Source of the DNA: Coriolopsis trogii
Taxonomy: Eukaryota > Basidiomycota > Agaricomycetes > Polyporales > Polyporaceae
Direction: 5' to 3'
Length of the DNA stretch: 64,000 nucleotides
NCBI GenBank assembly: GCA_020543525.1
Contig: JAHYIO010000031.1
Coordinates: forward strand, 1,178,001 to 1,242,000
The number at the start of each line of letters is the position of its first letter. The first letter of the stretch is position 1. A program made the translations under genes and the position numbers. Below are positions 11,124 through 24,049 of this stretch, one piece after another. The notes under the pieces are model-generated. The model saw only the letters and a program-made list of their open reading frames with translations, was not told the origin of the DNA and did no database searches.

Positions 11124-14000
11124 TTACTGGTAGGTATACTCGGCATGAAGCATCATCACGATTATCACGACGTCTTGAAGTGGACTTTCATGACCTGTGT
11201 ATTTGTAGTTTTTCAGTGCATAAACACTCACCATACCCTATTCTTTTACTCATGAACTAGAATGTAGGATAGACTAAGACGTGTACCAGATATAAATGTC
11301 CGCGTACGGCGCCGCCGCTAACAACCGCCAAGTTGCTATATGCACCGCAGTGTAGTAGCAATTTACTCTTTGACACTGTCCCAACAAGATTTGAGTACCT
11401 CACCACATGCTGATCTGAAACCTTGAGCACGCGATCTCCCTGACGAACTTGATAGTCTGGTTGGACTGACAAGTCACTGGCCGTCGGCCGTCGGCCCTGC
11501 CTTTCATGGCAATTCCCGATCTTAGGCGCTTCGCCTGCCATATTTGGAGTCAGCACTCGCCCTTGGCCGCAGTGCAGTCAACGGTCAACTGGCCACCGCT
11601 CGCTTCGATGTTCTCCCTCCCTGTCTCTCGAAAAGGCGACATCTATTCGGCTAACTGTGATAGAGGGTTCAGAACACTGGCTCTTGTACCCGGACTACGT
11701 CTGACTATCATTGCGCTCCGTCGTCTCCCCTGCAGAACGTGACGAGAAGACAGTTCAGTATACCGCCAGAGCACAGAAAGACGTCCAGGACACAAGTTTC
11801 GTGCGCAGCACTGCAACTATGTGAATAACTCTACAAAAGTAGTTGGCATCCGCAGAGAAGTATGACCAGTCCCACTTCGTCCTAGTACTCCTACGGTCCT
11901 CCCTAAAGCCACGTACGCACCGCTGAGGTCACATTAACAGATGGCCTCGCCCAGTCTGAAGATCTGGGGTCAGTCCTGCTAGACGCTGCTCAGATCGCTA
12001 TCGCCCAGGGAATGTCACCCGAAAAACACAATCGAATCGAGGTGCCATCGAACCCCGCACAGGCCCAAGATCAAGATCAGCAGCGCTGCAGTACAATACA
12101 ATCATTGTGGGCCGCGCGTTGGACTGGTTCGATAGCATCTTTCGTGCTCGAGACCCTGGGATCACGGTATGAGAGAAACACTGCCTTGGGCGGTCGAGGA
12201 GTACTGGTACATTTGGTTCCGTGAGCGTTCATTCATGCCGTTCTGGTCGCGAGTGTTCTGGAGTGCTTACCGGCTGCGCAGATGACTGTTCCGCCCGTCC
12301 CATGATGTCCCAGTACAGCAAACCGAAGGTAGCTGCTGCCTCGGGTTACAGAAGTTGGAGGCCAGCATCGGACTCGCTTGTAGCAGTTAGCGCAGGTCAC
12401 CAGGTGTGCGTTGCATGGAAAGGCGAGTATTCGATTATGTATGTGCGTCGTATCACGTTGCGCATCGAAGCGAACCCCTCCCAACTTCCCCTTGCAGCGA
12501 ACGCGCGGCAGAAGCATGCCCTTCCCTATCTGCACTGCGGGCAGGACGCGTCACCATCCTCTATCCGATGTCGATGAGATCCTGCGCCGTGGCCAGCAGG
12601 TATACCAACCCCCTCCGTGCTCTCGTCATGGCTTCTCTGGTGGAGGCCCCATGATCTGGTCATGTTCTTGTCCCTTCGCTGAATGCTGCATGCATCTGTC
12701 TGTGCTGGACGGACGGACGGATGCCGTCAGCACAGCACAGCAAGTTCATCTCCCGTTCATCTTGTTCAGCTACGAACCCAGAATCCCTGTCTGTCCCACC
12801 CCGTACAAAACGGGCAGCGCCACTGAGGATCAACGGTGATAGGATCCTTCCACTGGTCGGACAAGCCGACCACGGGATCTAGAGGTCGATGCCGCGGCGG
12901 GCACGATGTGCGGCCATGATGTTGAGATAGCCCTGGGGCCTGAGCGTGGAGCGCTATTCATGCCACTATTGAAATAAAGAATCCATGCCCGTCTACGAAT
13001 GCGGGCGAGCAGCCAGCTCGGAGAGGCACCTGTGTTGGCCCGTCGGCCGGGAGAGCCCTGTACATACGATAGCATCCGTCTGTATGCATCACATCGCACC
13101 ACTTGCGCCGGCACACCGGTGGTGAGAATGTGGGGTGCTCGCAAAGGCGTGCACTTCACAGATGGCCCCCGCGCCGCACGAAGAGAAGTCAGAAGGCGAG
13201 AGGCACGCGACCTAGGTCCTGTGTGAACGATGTGCCATTCACTTCATAGCACGCTTACGGACGTACAGTCCGGCCGTCGTGTATGAGAAATCTACAGACT
13301 ACACCCGACTGCTGACTAGTCGAGACCGAGCACGTACTACACGCAAAACCCGAGATACAAGTACATCCGGCGCGCGCGAGTATGTGACAACCTCCTCAGA
13401 AGAAACAATATCATGAAAATATGAGCGACAAGACTCGTCATCCGTCCAAAGGGTCGTAGCATACGTTACAATAGATCGTCAATGTGTGTGGTGTCATAAG
13501 CGCGAATAAGTAAGAGAGCACCGGGAGAGGCACCTCTCCTTTTCTCCACCCTGACCAAATATCACGCTTTCAGAGAGTATTGAAGCGCTAGCGTATGGCG
13601 AAGGGGAGGTCGTGACGGGGAATGATGATCGTGAAGGTGAGCATATGATTGGTGCGGAGGGAGGTAAGCCGATGGTAGTGTCGAGGTTGTCTGAAGATAT
13701 CGGACATCGTCGGCAAATGTTGTGCCGAAGTGTAATGCAATCGATGAGGGATGTATGATGGATGTATATGATGATGAGATGATGCGGATGTGGAGGTGGA
13801 TGCGACTATGAAGACAACAGGAGAGCGAGAGCATGAGACGACGCATGGGTGTATAAACAAGGCATCTATGCGGGGATGCGAGCATGAGAGGGCTTCGACC
13901 AGTGAGTCGCACCAGCGGAACACTTGACAGCCTGAGCAACAGACTAGCAGCACGTCAGACATGGCGTTGGTCCCGAAGACCCACGAGTCATCGCCATAAT
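11124..14000. other. 2.9-kb stretch without an intact gene
   Basis: Only short, overlapping open frames occur on both strands and none can be joined into a convincing gene. The best remnant, at 12092..12285, is listed separately. 13560..13960 is a minus-strand CT-rich and histidine/serine-rich frame directly downstream of the gene ending at 14001, and is most likely its 3' UTR. Confidence 0.5.
12092..12285 (+). pseudogene. Protein-like debris in the gene-poor block
   Basis: Two neighbouring stretches have coding-like composition but lie in different frames. The first, 12092..12166, reads YNTIIVGRALDWFDSIFRA. The second, 12169..12285, is a 38-residue frame rich in aromatic residues (AVEEYWYIWFRERSFMPFW). 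The frame change occurs at a GTATGA that could be either an intron donor or a decay point. No family was recognised. The stretches may be exons of a missed gene or remnants of one. Confidence 0.25.
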
Positions 14001-16519
14001 TTATCTGGACGCGCTGCTAGAGCTCTCGCTGCGACCCCGCGCACGGTTGTTGGACGCTGCCTTGTCGGATCTCTGCAGCCATTGGAACCAACGACTCCTC
14101 GACTTGGCTTGCTCATCTTCGTCTTCGTCGCTGCCTTCCGGCACACCGAGACCCTCGATGGTGGCGAAAGAGATGTAGCCGTCCATGGCCTTACACTGCG
14201 CAGCAGCTTGGCGCGCATTGAAAGGCGGCGATGGAGGTGGTGTGAGGGGACTCCCACTGCTCGACGTGCTGCCCCTGTGCGACGACATCGGCCTGTGTGT
14301 CGGTCTTGGATGCGGTGCCATCTGGAGGGCCTGGACGTGTTGACGCGGTGACGAAGGGCTACTCAGCACGAGCCTGTGCTTTAGGTCGTTCGACGTGAGT
14401 GACGTCAAGCTCGACTGCTTTAGAAACCGAGAACGATCAGCGCGATCCAATGGGGGAGACGATCCCCATGTACTCACGTCGCCATTTGCGCCAAAGAAGA
14501 AATCGCCCTCGCCGCTTAAATTCCTGCTGCTCGCCATGGAATTGCCACTGCCGCTACTGAAGCCACTGTCAGGGTCACGTCGCTCAATACTCCCGGTCCT
14601 CCGTCCGGATGCCTTGGCACCCTTGAGCACGCCCTCGAGCTTGCTCCTCAGAACTGTTTCATGCGGAGTTAGACTGTGGTCGACCTCAGCTGATGCGCGA
14701 GGCGGAGGATGGGCAGGGAGATGGGAGATCGAGTGCGAGTGGGAATGCCTCCGAGGCACGGAAGGTGACGACTTCGCAGCACGGTGCAGCTGGGCTCGCG
14801 CAGGCGAAGGAGAAGCAGGCGTACCATATGGGACGCCCTCGACCCTGTTGCCGGGAGCAGTGCGAGAGGGGTAGTATGCCTGACCGTAGCCATGTTCCGA
14901 CGACGATGCCGCACCAGTATCTCGCCACAACCACTGGTCTTCGTCTTCCTGACTTTCTTCGTCTACCACCTCTCCGTCAAAGTAGTCGCAAGACGAATCC
15001 GACTGCATGGATGCTGAGGTATCGCGGCGATGGCGCCGACCTCCATGCGCTGCAGCGGGAAGCCGACAGGGACCAAACATATTGACAACAGAAGGCGGCA
15101 AGTTGGCGTTGGGCATAGGCGGAGACGGACCAAATAGCGAGGGGGTAGGATTCATCAACCTCTCCTGCTCTTCAGCGCGTCGAAGGGTATCCCGAAGGAG
15201 ACGTTCAGAGCGACTGGGAGGACGGGCCATAGGGGGACGGGAGGAGGGAAGAGGAACAGTGGAAGTGAGAGGTGAAGACGGACGGGAGGTCGACCCTTGT
15301 CTTGACCTAGAGCGAGGACGTGTGCTAGGTGGCAGTGATGGTGACATAGGTCGTGTTGATAGGACCGGGGTAGGGGCGTGTACTTGCATCGACATGGCGA
15401 GGGTAGGGCGTGCACGCAATGGTACAAGACCACACTTGATGGAGAAGGTGTGTGGAGAAGGAGGCGACCTAAGAGGGTGCGTAGTGATAGGGAGAAAGCG
15501 ATGGTCAGTTTATGATCGAGACTGTGGAGAGGAGGGGAAGGTATGCGGGAGAAGGAGGATGTACTGCGGTGAAGAGGGCGAATAAAAGGGGCTACGTCCC
15601 GCAAAGCCACGCATGGCGCGAGAGTAGAAGAGCTCGAGACGAACCGGTCCAGACGCCGGGGCAATTCCCAGCTCCAGATGAACAAGGTTTATTGAATAAT
15701 CGAAACGATCAGGTTCGAGAAAAGCGAGGCTCGATCCGGTCGGGATGGCTCAATTGGAGGGTCTCAGGTGAATGGTACTTACTGGTGAGAACTTGGCGAC
15801 TGCCGTGCGCGCGATGCGTGCGAAAGTGGCGACGGACACGGTGTGTGCGATTCACACTGGGATGGACCTGCTTCACAAGGACGAGTTTGGCTCCGAAGGG
15901 AAGAAACGGACGTAGAGGGCGTCACAAAGACACTGCGCCTACGGGAGCGGATTGGGCTCTGTGGCGTGGGCGGGGTGGTGAGGGATGGTGCAGGGGAGGT
16001 CAAAGAAGACGAGAGGGAAGGGGGCTCATTTAATGACCCAGGGGCTACTTGAGCAAACACGAGTGGCTGAATCCTGGTCGTGCGGCCGTTTGGGGCGTGC
16101 TCGAATTGATGGGCCTGGATGCCAGGCGTCGGATGGCCCAAGCCGCCCACGCGGAACACCGGAGAGACCTCGTTGCCAGAGGAGCTCGCGCGAGAATATC
16201 TTCGGACTTTGGACTTGGGCGGGGGAGTTTGGGCAGCGAATGGAGGAGAGGCGTGACCTACGCGATCGCCGATGGGATATCGGGGTACGAAATCGCGAGG
16301 GTTTGACGAGCAAGGCAAGGAGGCCAGGGCGTCGTCCTCTTCCCACCGGGCCCTGCGTCCGGCGCTGGAGGGGGCATGAGGGTGACGAAAGACATGACTC
16401 GCGTTTGTCCCAGAGCGAGGCCGAGAACCAACGCCGAGGTCGGTCCGGTGGCGATCCTTGGTGGAAGGCGCAGGAGATGGCAAGGCGCGAAGGGAGGATA
16501 AGGACGAGAAGCTACTCAT
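14001..16519 (-). CDS. Large Ser/Pro-rich, mostly disordered protein
   Basis: Function unknown. Model: exons 16519..15783, 15468..14478 and 14414..14001, 713 aa. The third-exon boundary is a 63-nt intron (GTGAGT...AAGCAG) that is divisible by three and open, so a naive reading would translate through it. The first intron (314 nt) is long for this genome. It is supported because the downstream frame has no suitable ATG at its beginning and the phases match (CA + G), but extra small exons inside it cannot be excluded. The sequence is dominated by Ser, Pro, Arg and Thr. The only region that looks conserved is near the C-terminus (AAAQCKAMDGYISFATIEGL). No catalytic domain, membrane span or signal peptide is visible. 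A scaffold or regulatory protein is plausible but speculative. Confidence 0.6.
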
Positions 16520-19500
16520 GACCTCGGCAAGACAACGTGGTTCGCGGGGTTTGCAGTTACGCGCAGTTAAAGCACGAGGGCGCGATGGGCGTGCAAGATG
16601 GGATAATTAACGCGTAAACCGCGCTGCAAGCTGTCGTGGAATTGGCCAGAGTCGTCGAAGGGGTCGTGCAGGTCGGGTCGGACGTCGTGGGGGGATCCAA
16701 AGGATGAAGAGGGCGTTCCGTGTGCCCCAAATATGCAGAGACGCGGAGGTTACGGTGCAAACAAAACGCAATAACCCGGACGCCGGACCCTGTTTCAAGG
16801 GCGAATCGGTCTAGACCTCCGTACTTATCCTGTCACGTCACGCGTGACGCGGCCGACCTGGCCAATCACAGCTGCTCCAATGATGCTCGGATAAGTGAGT
16901 TGTTGATCACCCCACACTCTCCTTCACCCCACATTGACGTCTGCAACCCAAATAGCCTGTTCGCGAGCGAAGAAAGAGTCGCATATTGACCGGCAAACAC
17001 GACGCACACCGTTTCTCATCATATCGTAATACCTCTCTAGCCGTTGCCAGGTTGTCGTGGATTTGTGCTCGAATATCGGGGCTGCCATGGAACTTGCCGT
17101 GAGCGGTGGCCACAGCGTCAGACCACCGCCTCAACGTTCTCGACCGCCAGCCACGGCCAGCGGCCTCCGGTTTCGTCGTCAACAAACATTTGGAAACAAC
17201 CCCCATCGCACATGGCCCACACTGCGAGGCCTCGTCAGGTGTGTGCGCTACTCACAGAAGTCCGAGCATGATGCAAACGTCTTCTCAACAAACGCTACAT
17301 ACAAGGCATGTTTGAGTCATATTCCACGCCGCGTTGTGTTACCGCCAAGTTATATACAAAGCCACTGGGAACGTCGCCGACGTTCTCTAGGTCTATATCC
17401 ACTTTGCTCGCTTCTGGCCCATCTCGCGCCACAGCCAGCTGTCGCTGCGATCAACCACGAGCCACGTAAGTTTCCGAGCGTTGCTTGTGCCATCGTCACC
17501 GGTGTCATTGATTCGAATTGGCTCCGGATCCATAGCGTCATGGATGTACTGCCAGTCGTATCTCTGTCAACCGATCGAGTTTCGTACCAGATGGAACCTG
17601 GTTCTTCAAACTCCAACTTGGGCATATACAGAGTCTCCGCGGCGCGGCTTCTCTAGCTGATTCAATTCGTGCGCATGGTCGTATCCAAACGGGCTTATAC
17701 ACACTAGTAGCGCGCGGTCGTCTCACGACGCTGCGTTTTTCGACCGCCCGGGTCGGTCATACTCAGCTTGAGGCAAGTCACTCAGTCAACCGCAGCCAGG
17801 GAAAAGATGTGCACACTTCAGTAAGACGTATTTGCAACAACAACTAAGGACAACGGAGCTGACTGTGGGCGCGGCTTGCGACTTGCATCACAGGCCATGC
17901 GCACTGCGCAGGCGCCGTCAACCTAGCTTATGCATGCAGCATGGCCACCTTCATCTCCGAGCGACATCTCCTCCGACGAGTCCACTCATCCCGCTGCCCT
18001 TGTGTCCTCGAACTCTGATTGCGGATAACTTAGTGCGCGCTCCGAACGGCTTCCGCTGGTCTGCGTCTCTGCGTCATGTATGTGTTACTGTTCGCAGCGT
18101 TTGGGACACAGCGACAGGATCTCTGTATTATTCCAGCTTGCTGGATCGATTATCTAGGCCATCTGAGGACGCAATGCATGCGGTCCTCGATGCTCCAAGC
18201 TGACTACAGCGGTTCGCTCTCACATACAGGGTCTGCCCTCCGTACATGTCTTGTCGACGCGGGTGCGTGTTTTCTCTGTGCTATCCCACTGCATCGGACT
18301 TACGTTGTACAAGGCCTTCCTATGAGATCCCGCTGCCAGTGCTTCTGTCGATTTCAGGGTCAGAAGCGGCCGCGGGCGTTGAAGAAGCCCGCGTCCAGGC
18401 TCATTGACACATTGGCATAGACTTCCGCACTCCGAGCCGCCAATGGAAAGCTCGCGAGCTTGAGCCTATTCCACAGTGGCCGGCTTTCCACGCTCGCCGA
18501 ACGAAGGGCTCGAAGACTCTCGCGTGCATTGAACGGGGTGGGTCGGATTCAGTCCTTCTCGAGTATTCTGATCGGGGAACTAGTGCTCGTGCGCACGCTC
18601 GGAAATAATGGACGGAGGAGGCGCCCTGAGGCCTGTCCAGCGATGTGAAAGGTCAAGTCCCGCGACTATGTGCACGCGAGAAGCATAGAAGGCATAGCGG
18701 AGACTCTGCCCCGGTCTGAACATACCTTGCAGAGCAGCATAAACGCTCGTCTTGGGCGATCTTTCTTGACCGCCTGATACCAGAGCACTTATTCGGCCTT
18801 GGAATGGGACGCACAACGAAAACCTTGCGCCGAGGCTGCATGGTCTCATCGCACCGCTCGCAGCCTCAGCGCTCGAGGATGGCATGGTGGGTACGTGTCC
18901 AGATTGCACCGCGCGTTCTTACCCGTTTTCCCGGGGAAACGTCTAGAGACAGGAACGACACGACAACACATTTTGACGTGAGTCTGACCATGTATAATAT
19001 CGCATGGTTGTCTTGCTTCGTGTGGAGCAGAACACGCCTGCTTCTCGCAACTTGCATGAGTGAGTGGCGAACAGAGCTGTTCGTGATGCGTCCTTATTGA
19101 ACGTGTGCAGGTTCCATGATGGGCTACCCCCTGGTCTGGAAGCCTCGAAGTCGCGCAGAGCGACAAATGACCGTGTCAGAGGACTTGGTCCCTGAGAAGT
19201 CGTGTTGTTGTGGAGTATCATCTGGTCATTGTTCACGTGCCCTACACGACGCTCGGGAGTACGAATGACGATTTACGGTAATTTGATGGCGGCCACTGGT
19301 GTGTTCTCAAGCTCAGACCAAGCCTTACCTGCACAACCGCGCTTTCGAATGTGAGACACTTCTCATCTCATGCTCTTGGGACGCCTTGCTTTACGTCTTT
19401 GTTCGCGCATAACCTGTTCGGAGCTAACAGGCGACTTATAACTGTCATCCAGGGTAACACATTGCGCGCATATGACCTGCGCCAGGCAACATCACTCGAT

Positions 19501-22500
19501 TTCTAGCATTTTGTCCACTCTGGACTGTGGCCAAACAAATCAGCGGTCCAACACTCACGGAACGCTGAGAGGATCCGTGACCTCACCTGGCCACAGCGTG
19601 CGAGCGGACGCAGGCACAATGTGAGCGTTTTGTTGCCTCGTGTTTTTCAAACCGAGATATTGACCCCCTCGACAGCACTGGGCGTGGAGCTGGCGCACTT
19701 CGGGCTCTATGCCTCGCGAAGTCTCATGTCGCAAGACCTGCGTCAAGTGATGGTCAGCCCGTCACCTCCCAGGACGCCGGACTGGCAACGTGTGCTATAC
19801 GTCCGAGTCTGGGACGATCCTGAGCGGTCGCCGGCCGGCTACTGGCCACCGAGTTCAGCTGTGAGAGGGTTGAACTGACCCGGGTCGACCCCCTGAACAG
19901 AGAGTTGAACCGAGGATCGTCCCTCGTGCGTGGCGTCATAGGAAGGTCTCGCCAACCGCGAGCCAGCCATTCCAGTGCTACTCGCTGAGATCTACGATGG
20001 CCATCCCCGCTAGAGGATCTGCAGCCGCAGGAGTCTACTCCTACGAAGTCTTCGCCCCATTCAGATAGAACGCACATACGCTTCCTCGATGAGGTAGATA
20101 CCGGCGGCTCAGCTTCTATCTTTCTAGGGGTAACAAGGTACTGTGATCTACTATGTCTTGTGTGGCCTGGCTTATCGTATCACTTGACAGGATAATTTAG
20201 AGCGTATCCGGACGAATACGGGCTGCCTGCTCTTTACATCATGCCTCTCACACACGATGCTCCACAAGTGCATGATCGCCTGTGCTGCGAACCTGGGCAG
20301 CAGCAGTACGGTGTAGGTTCGTAATACGTACCGCGGTACGCAGCACCATTCGCTGCGTATTGAAGCATTTCCGTCTTTTTCCAGATGTCCATAATCTCCA
20401 GTCTCCTATACATGACGCACGTTCCCGGTCGTCCAATAGACGTAAGTGGCTTGCTGTTGACGATATTTCTGCGTCAAGCTGACGTCGGACTTTGTCTCAC
20501 AGCACAAGCTCCCTATCTCGGTGTGCCTGGTTACAAAGGGCCTCTCCACTTCGTCTGGACGTGAACACTCCTCGAAGCAGCACGTTCCCTTGCCGACTCC
20601 ACAGGACAGGCCGCGTCGCAGATGCTTGGATGGTGAGTAGGCTATCTCTTGCCTCACGGGAGAGATAGCCTCTGCACGATGAAGCCTAGTCTGGGAACGT
20701 CCTGGTCTGCGCGTGACGTAGACATCCATTAATTCCCATGTCGGGCGCTTCGAAGTGCGGCCGATGTCGTGTTTTGAGGACACAGTGGTGCATGCATGCA
20801 GCCAGGTAGGTGCATCTCCCGCCAACTCTTCCACAAACAGTTCATGGTTGGAAAGGTATGTCAAGAGACTGGTAGGGCAACGCTGCCGTCGTTGTCCCAT
20901 TCAACACGTCGGTTTCCCAACCAACAATGAAAGTATCAGAACACTATGTAGCGAGGTTTACAACATGTCCCAACCACTGTCTCTCCCTTTCTCCCCAGTT
21001 TCTCCCCTTTTCATCCAGGCATCAATGCAATGCATCATCCGTCGCAACGGCGTCGATCACATTTTCAGGACGACAGCAGATTTCCTCGACGCATGATGCC
21101 ACACCCAAGGAGCGACGGCGACCGACGGCGGACTCGGTCCCACGTCCGAACCCATTGACGACCTCCAATCCCGAAAAGTGACCGGGAAAGGATCGTCGGG
21201 GATTTACTGTCGCTAAAGCGTCATCCATATCCATACAGCGGCCAAGTGGTCGGGCAAACTCCTGCGTTGCAGGCGCGCCTCGCGCCGACGAATACGGCGT
21301 CTCGTCCCGGTGAGCCATTCATACAACTTTGTCTCTGTTCGATCCGAGTCGTTGCCGCACGCCACACGGTTCTTCTAGTGGGAGGGCAAGGTTACTAAAG
21401 GCGACGTTGTACTCCACCATACTGATCGCGACTCGCCTTTTCTGCCATGATCGTCGCTTTCCTCTTGAGAACCCTCGCGGACTCTATCGTGGCCCATCGA
21501 TCGACATGGCCCGTATCTCCAGCCTTATAGGCCTTAGCCTTCGTGGTCGATCACCTCGGCCTCACCTGTGCTGCGAAGGCAACGTCTAATCGCGATTTGG
21601 CAAGTGGCGACGGTATCGGCCCTTGCAGGACACCTCCCTCAACATGCGGAAAGTGCATGGACCTTTGTGCCACTCCGAATAGCGGAAATGGACTCGTGCA
21701 GTGAGTGTATGGTGGGGGTGCCTTTACAGATGCCAGGCTCCGGAAAAGACCGTCTGCTTGTCCATTCCGAACAGGTCGGCCCACGGGCCAACGCCTATGT
21801 CCTCGTCTTGCCCTTCTCGCCTGCGCCATCCGGGATGCAAGAGCTGTTCTCCGATGCGTATGCGCTGGGTAGCAGCTGTTCGCCTTCGGGAACTGTATAT
21901 CATCGCTTCGAGTCTTCGACAGAGCTGGACACAACCCGGCAGTGCGCGAGGGATGTGGCATTTGTACGTGATGGGTACGTACCCATCTGCTCACTGTGCG
22001 TTGATTGATAGCCTATAAAGTTCGATACCGCTCGCGGGGTCCGTGCGCGATGTCTTCCTGAGGGAGGCAATACGGAGAGATGGCCCGAGTGATGCGCGAA
22101 AAGAGCCGATGTTGGTATAGTGTACCCACCAGTGCCACCGAGTCAAAATGGGCGGTGCATCTTTGCTCAGGTACCTTACAGACGAACCATGAGGCCGTGA
22201 GGGCTCTATGATTTTGGGGTCGTGAGCTATATCAGTCGCGAGCTTGAGGTGTGTCAAAATGTCGTATTGAACCGTGATATTGCCCCTGAGTCGCTTATCC
22301 CGGTCCGAGAAACGTCTGTGGATGTAAAATATCAGCACGTCGCCGCAAGGTCAAGCTTTGAATCCTGCGGTACAGTGGCATGACCTGACTGCCCTGAGGC
22401 CAGAGGGGATGCAAGACGACTATTTGCCGAGCAAGCGTACCCAACACAGGGTGACTGAATACGTATTGCTTTCAGCATTTCTGTCGCCGTTGCCGGCATA

Positions 22501-22693
22501 CGGGCCATACACCGTGGTAAAGGCAATGCGGTAACTCTAAGTTCAAGTGAAACTTCCAGCTGACAATAGACCGTTTGCTCCAAAGAAGATGTTTACCACG
22601 TAAAGTCGACAGCTTGGAGAGATGCGATTCGGAAGAAAGCGGAACCAATAATGAATGTGTAGGTACACCAATAAAAAAGGCGTCGGAAGGGAC
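16520..22693. other. 6.2-kb stretch without a supportable gene
   Basis: Many overlapping short frames occur on both strands, but no run of frames joined by good splice sites was found. The longest, about 200 codons at 17057..17656 (+), has shadow-like composition. A minus-strand frame at 17625..17350 begins with a plausible segment (MPKLEFEEPGSIWYETR), but neither upstream nor downstream exons were found. No tRNA-like clover leaf was noticed. The block may hold decayed genes, a missed multi-exon gene or regulatory sequence. Confidence 0.45.
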
Positions 22694-23870
22694 TCATGTA
22701 AAGCGTATGATGAAGAATGTCGTGATGAAGCCGATGAGAACAACAACCAAGCTGAGAATAGTGATCCATGTCGTTCCCCAGCTCTTTGAATGGTGGTCCC
22801 GCAACCGAACGCGTTCCTTGGACATAACGTCGTGGTTTCGCTCGAGCTTCTCCTGCGTCTCCAACACGACTGCCTTGTCTTTCTCTAGAGCGCCAGCAAA
22901 GTGGATGGCGTTGCGCTTTAGTTGTGTAGCCATCTGGGCCAGCTGCGCAGAGAGCTCCTCTTGAAGCGCAGCAGAGTTCTGCATGAAAGCCGGGGTTGCC
23001 TGTGACGTCGACTTCTCTGCTGCAGCAGGAACAGAAGGGGGCAAGAGCGTCTCGGAGGGATTGATTGGTCCCCGAACGGATGGCCGTGAGTCGGATGGAG
23101 AGAGAAGAAGTTCATGAGCAGCGATTGCGGAGGACTCCTCGACTGGAAGGAGTGTTGCTGCAGGGTCAATGTCAGGTGCTATGATTCCAGCATCCACCTG
23201 TGTGTCTCCAGACGTAACAGAAGGAGCTAGCGGAGGAGATGGAGGCCGCAAGCTGGGTAGTATGGGAATAGGTCGGGATGGTACAGGCGTAACGCGCTAG
23301 AGAGGTTGAGATGTGAGCAATTGATACGTGGAGTCCAGGACGGACTCAACTCACCTTGTCCACTTCGGATACAATACTTTCTAATCGATCAAGAGCTTGG
23401 TGAAAGTCGTTGTAGTCCCTTAACGTTGTTCCGAATTTAGCGCGTTGAAGGGTGGCACTACGAGAACAAGGTGCCTACTCACGTATCAGACACTGCATCC
23501 TTATAAGTTTCCACATTGCGAAGTAGCTTGCGAGCGTGTTTCACTTTCTGAGTGATGCCATTAAGCGATGAAGCATAGAAATGGAAGAAAAATCAACACA
23601 ACGCACCTGCAGGGTTCCCCGTGTCCTGATCCACGGAGGTGCAGTCGAAGACCCAGCGACTTCGTCTGCCCACGTCTCTGTGGCCACGGTTTTCTCCAGC
23701 CTGCGGACGAGTCGCGCAAGGTTGACGCGGTCGTGAGTCAGCTGTTCAGCCTGCATAGAGGACTCTGTGTAGGGAAGCCAAGAAGTAGAACGTAGACGGT
23801 TTGAGAAGTGCCGGCGTTGAGTCGCGCGGAGGAGAGCTACCGCAGCACACACCGCGTCATGCCTGGACAT
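22694..23870 (-). CDS. USE1: USE1-type SNARE of the ER (Golgi-to-ER retrograde traffic)
   Basis: Tail-anchored SNARE that acts at the ER with Sec20 and Ufe1 partners to fuse COPI vesicles. Exons 23870..23607, 23547..23483, 23418..23355 and 23296..22694 give 331 aa with phases 0, 2, 0. The N-terminal part (HDRVNLARLVRRLEKTV, then KHARKLLRNVETY) is helical and matches the regulatory region. The middle is Pro/Ser-rich. Near the C-terminus, a SNARE-like helix (QEELSAQLAQMATQLKRNA through LERNHDVMSKERVRLRDH) is followed by a single membrane anchor at about residues 306-328 (ITILSLVVVLIGFITTFFII) and a tiny lumenal tail. That order is the USE1 signature. It is divergently paired with SQS1, start codons 179 bp apart. 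Confidence 0.8.
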
Positions 23871-24049
23871 GGGCGTCTAGATCGGGGATCTCGCTCGGTG
23901 AACACTTTGCAAGCGACTCGCACTCCCGCCGTGACTCCTCCTTGTACGCTCCATTATTCTTTACTGGGACTCTGGCTTGCTTTATTTCTGATCTGAGGCA
24001 ATTTGGCTGTATCTCTACTGTCTTCAAAAGCAACTTGTATCAATAAGTC
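23871..24049. promoter_or_regulatory. Short bidirectional promoter between USE1 and SQS1
   Basis: Only 179 bp separate the two ATGs, so both leaders and core promoters must share this stretch. No TATA box is evident. Confidence 0.5.

Noticed and set aside
15007..15585. 192-codon plus-strand frame opposite the Ser/Pro-rich gene
   Set aside because: Shadow of repetitive minus-strand codons. Gly/Arg-rich with no motif.
17057..17656. Open frame of about 200 codons on the plus strand
   Set aside because: Composition is irregular, no domain or splice context was recognised, and an opposing frame of similar length exists. Treated as chance.
21568..22008. 146-codon plus-strand frame containing GSGKD, resembling a P-loop
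   Set aside because: The motif lacks the flanking hydrophobic strand and the Ser/Thr at the right position. The rest has no family features.
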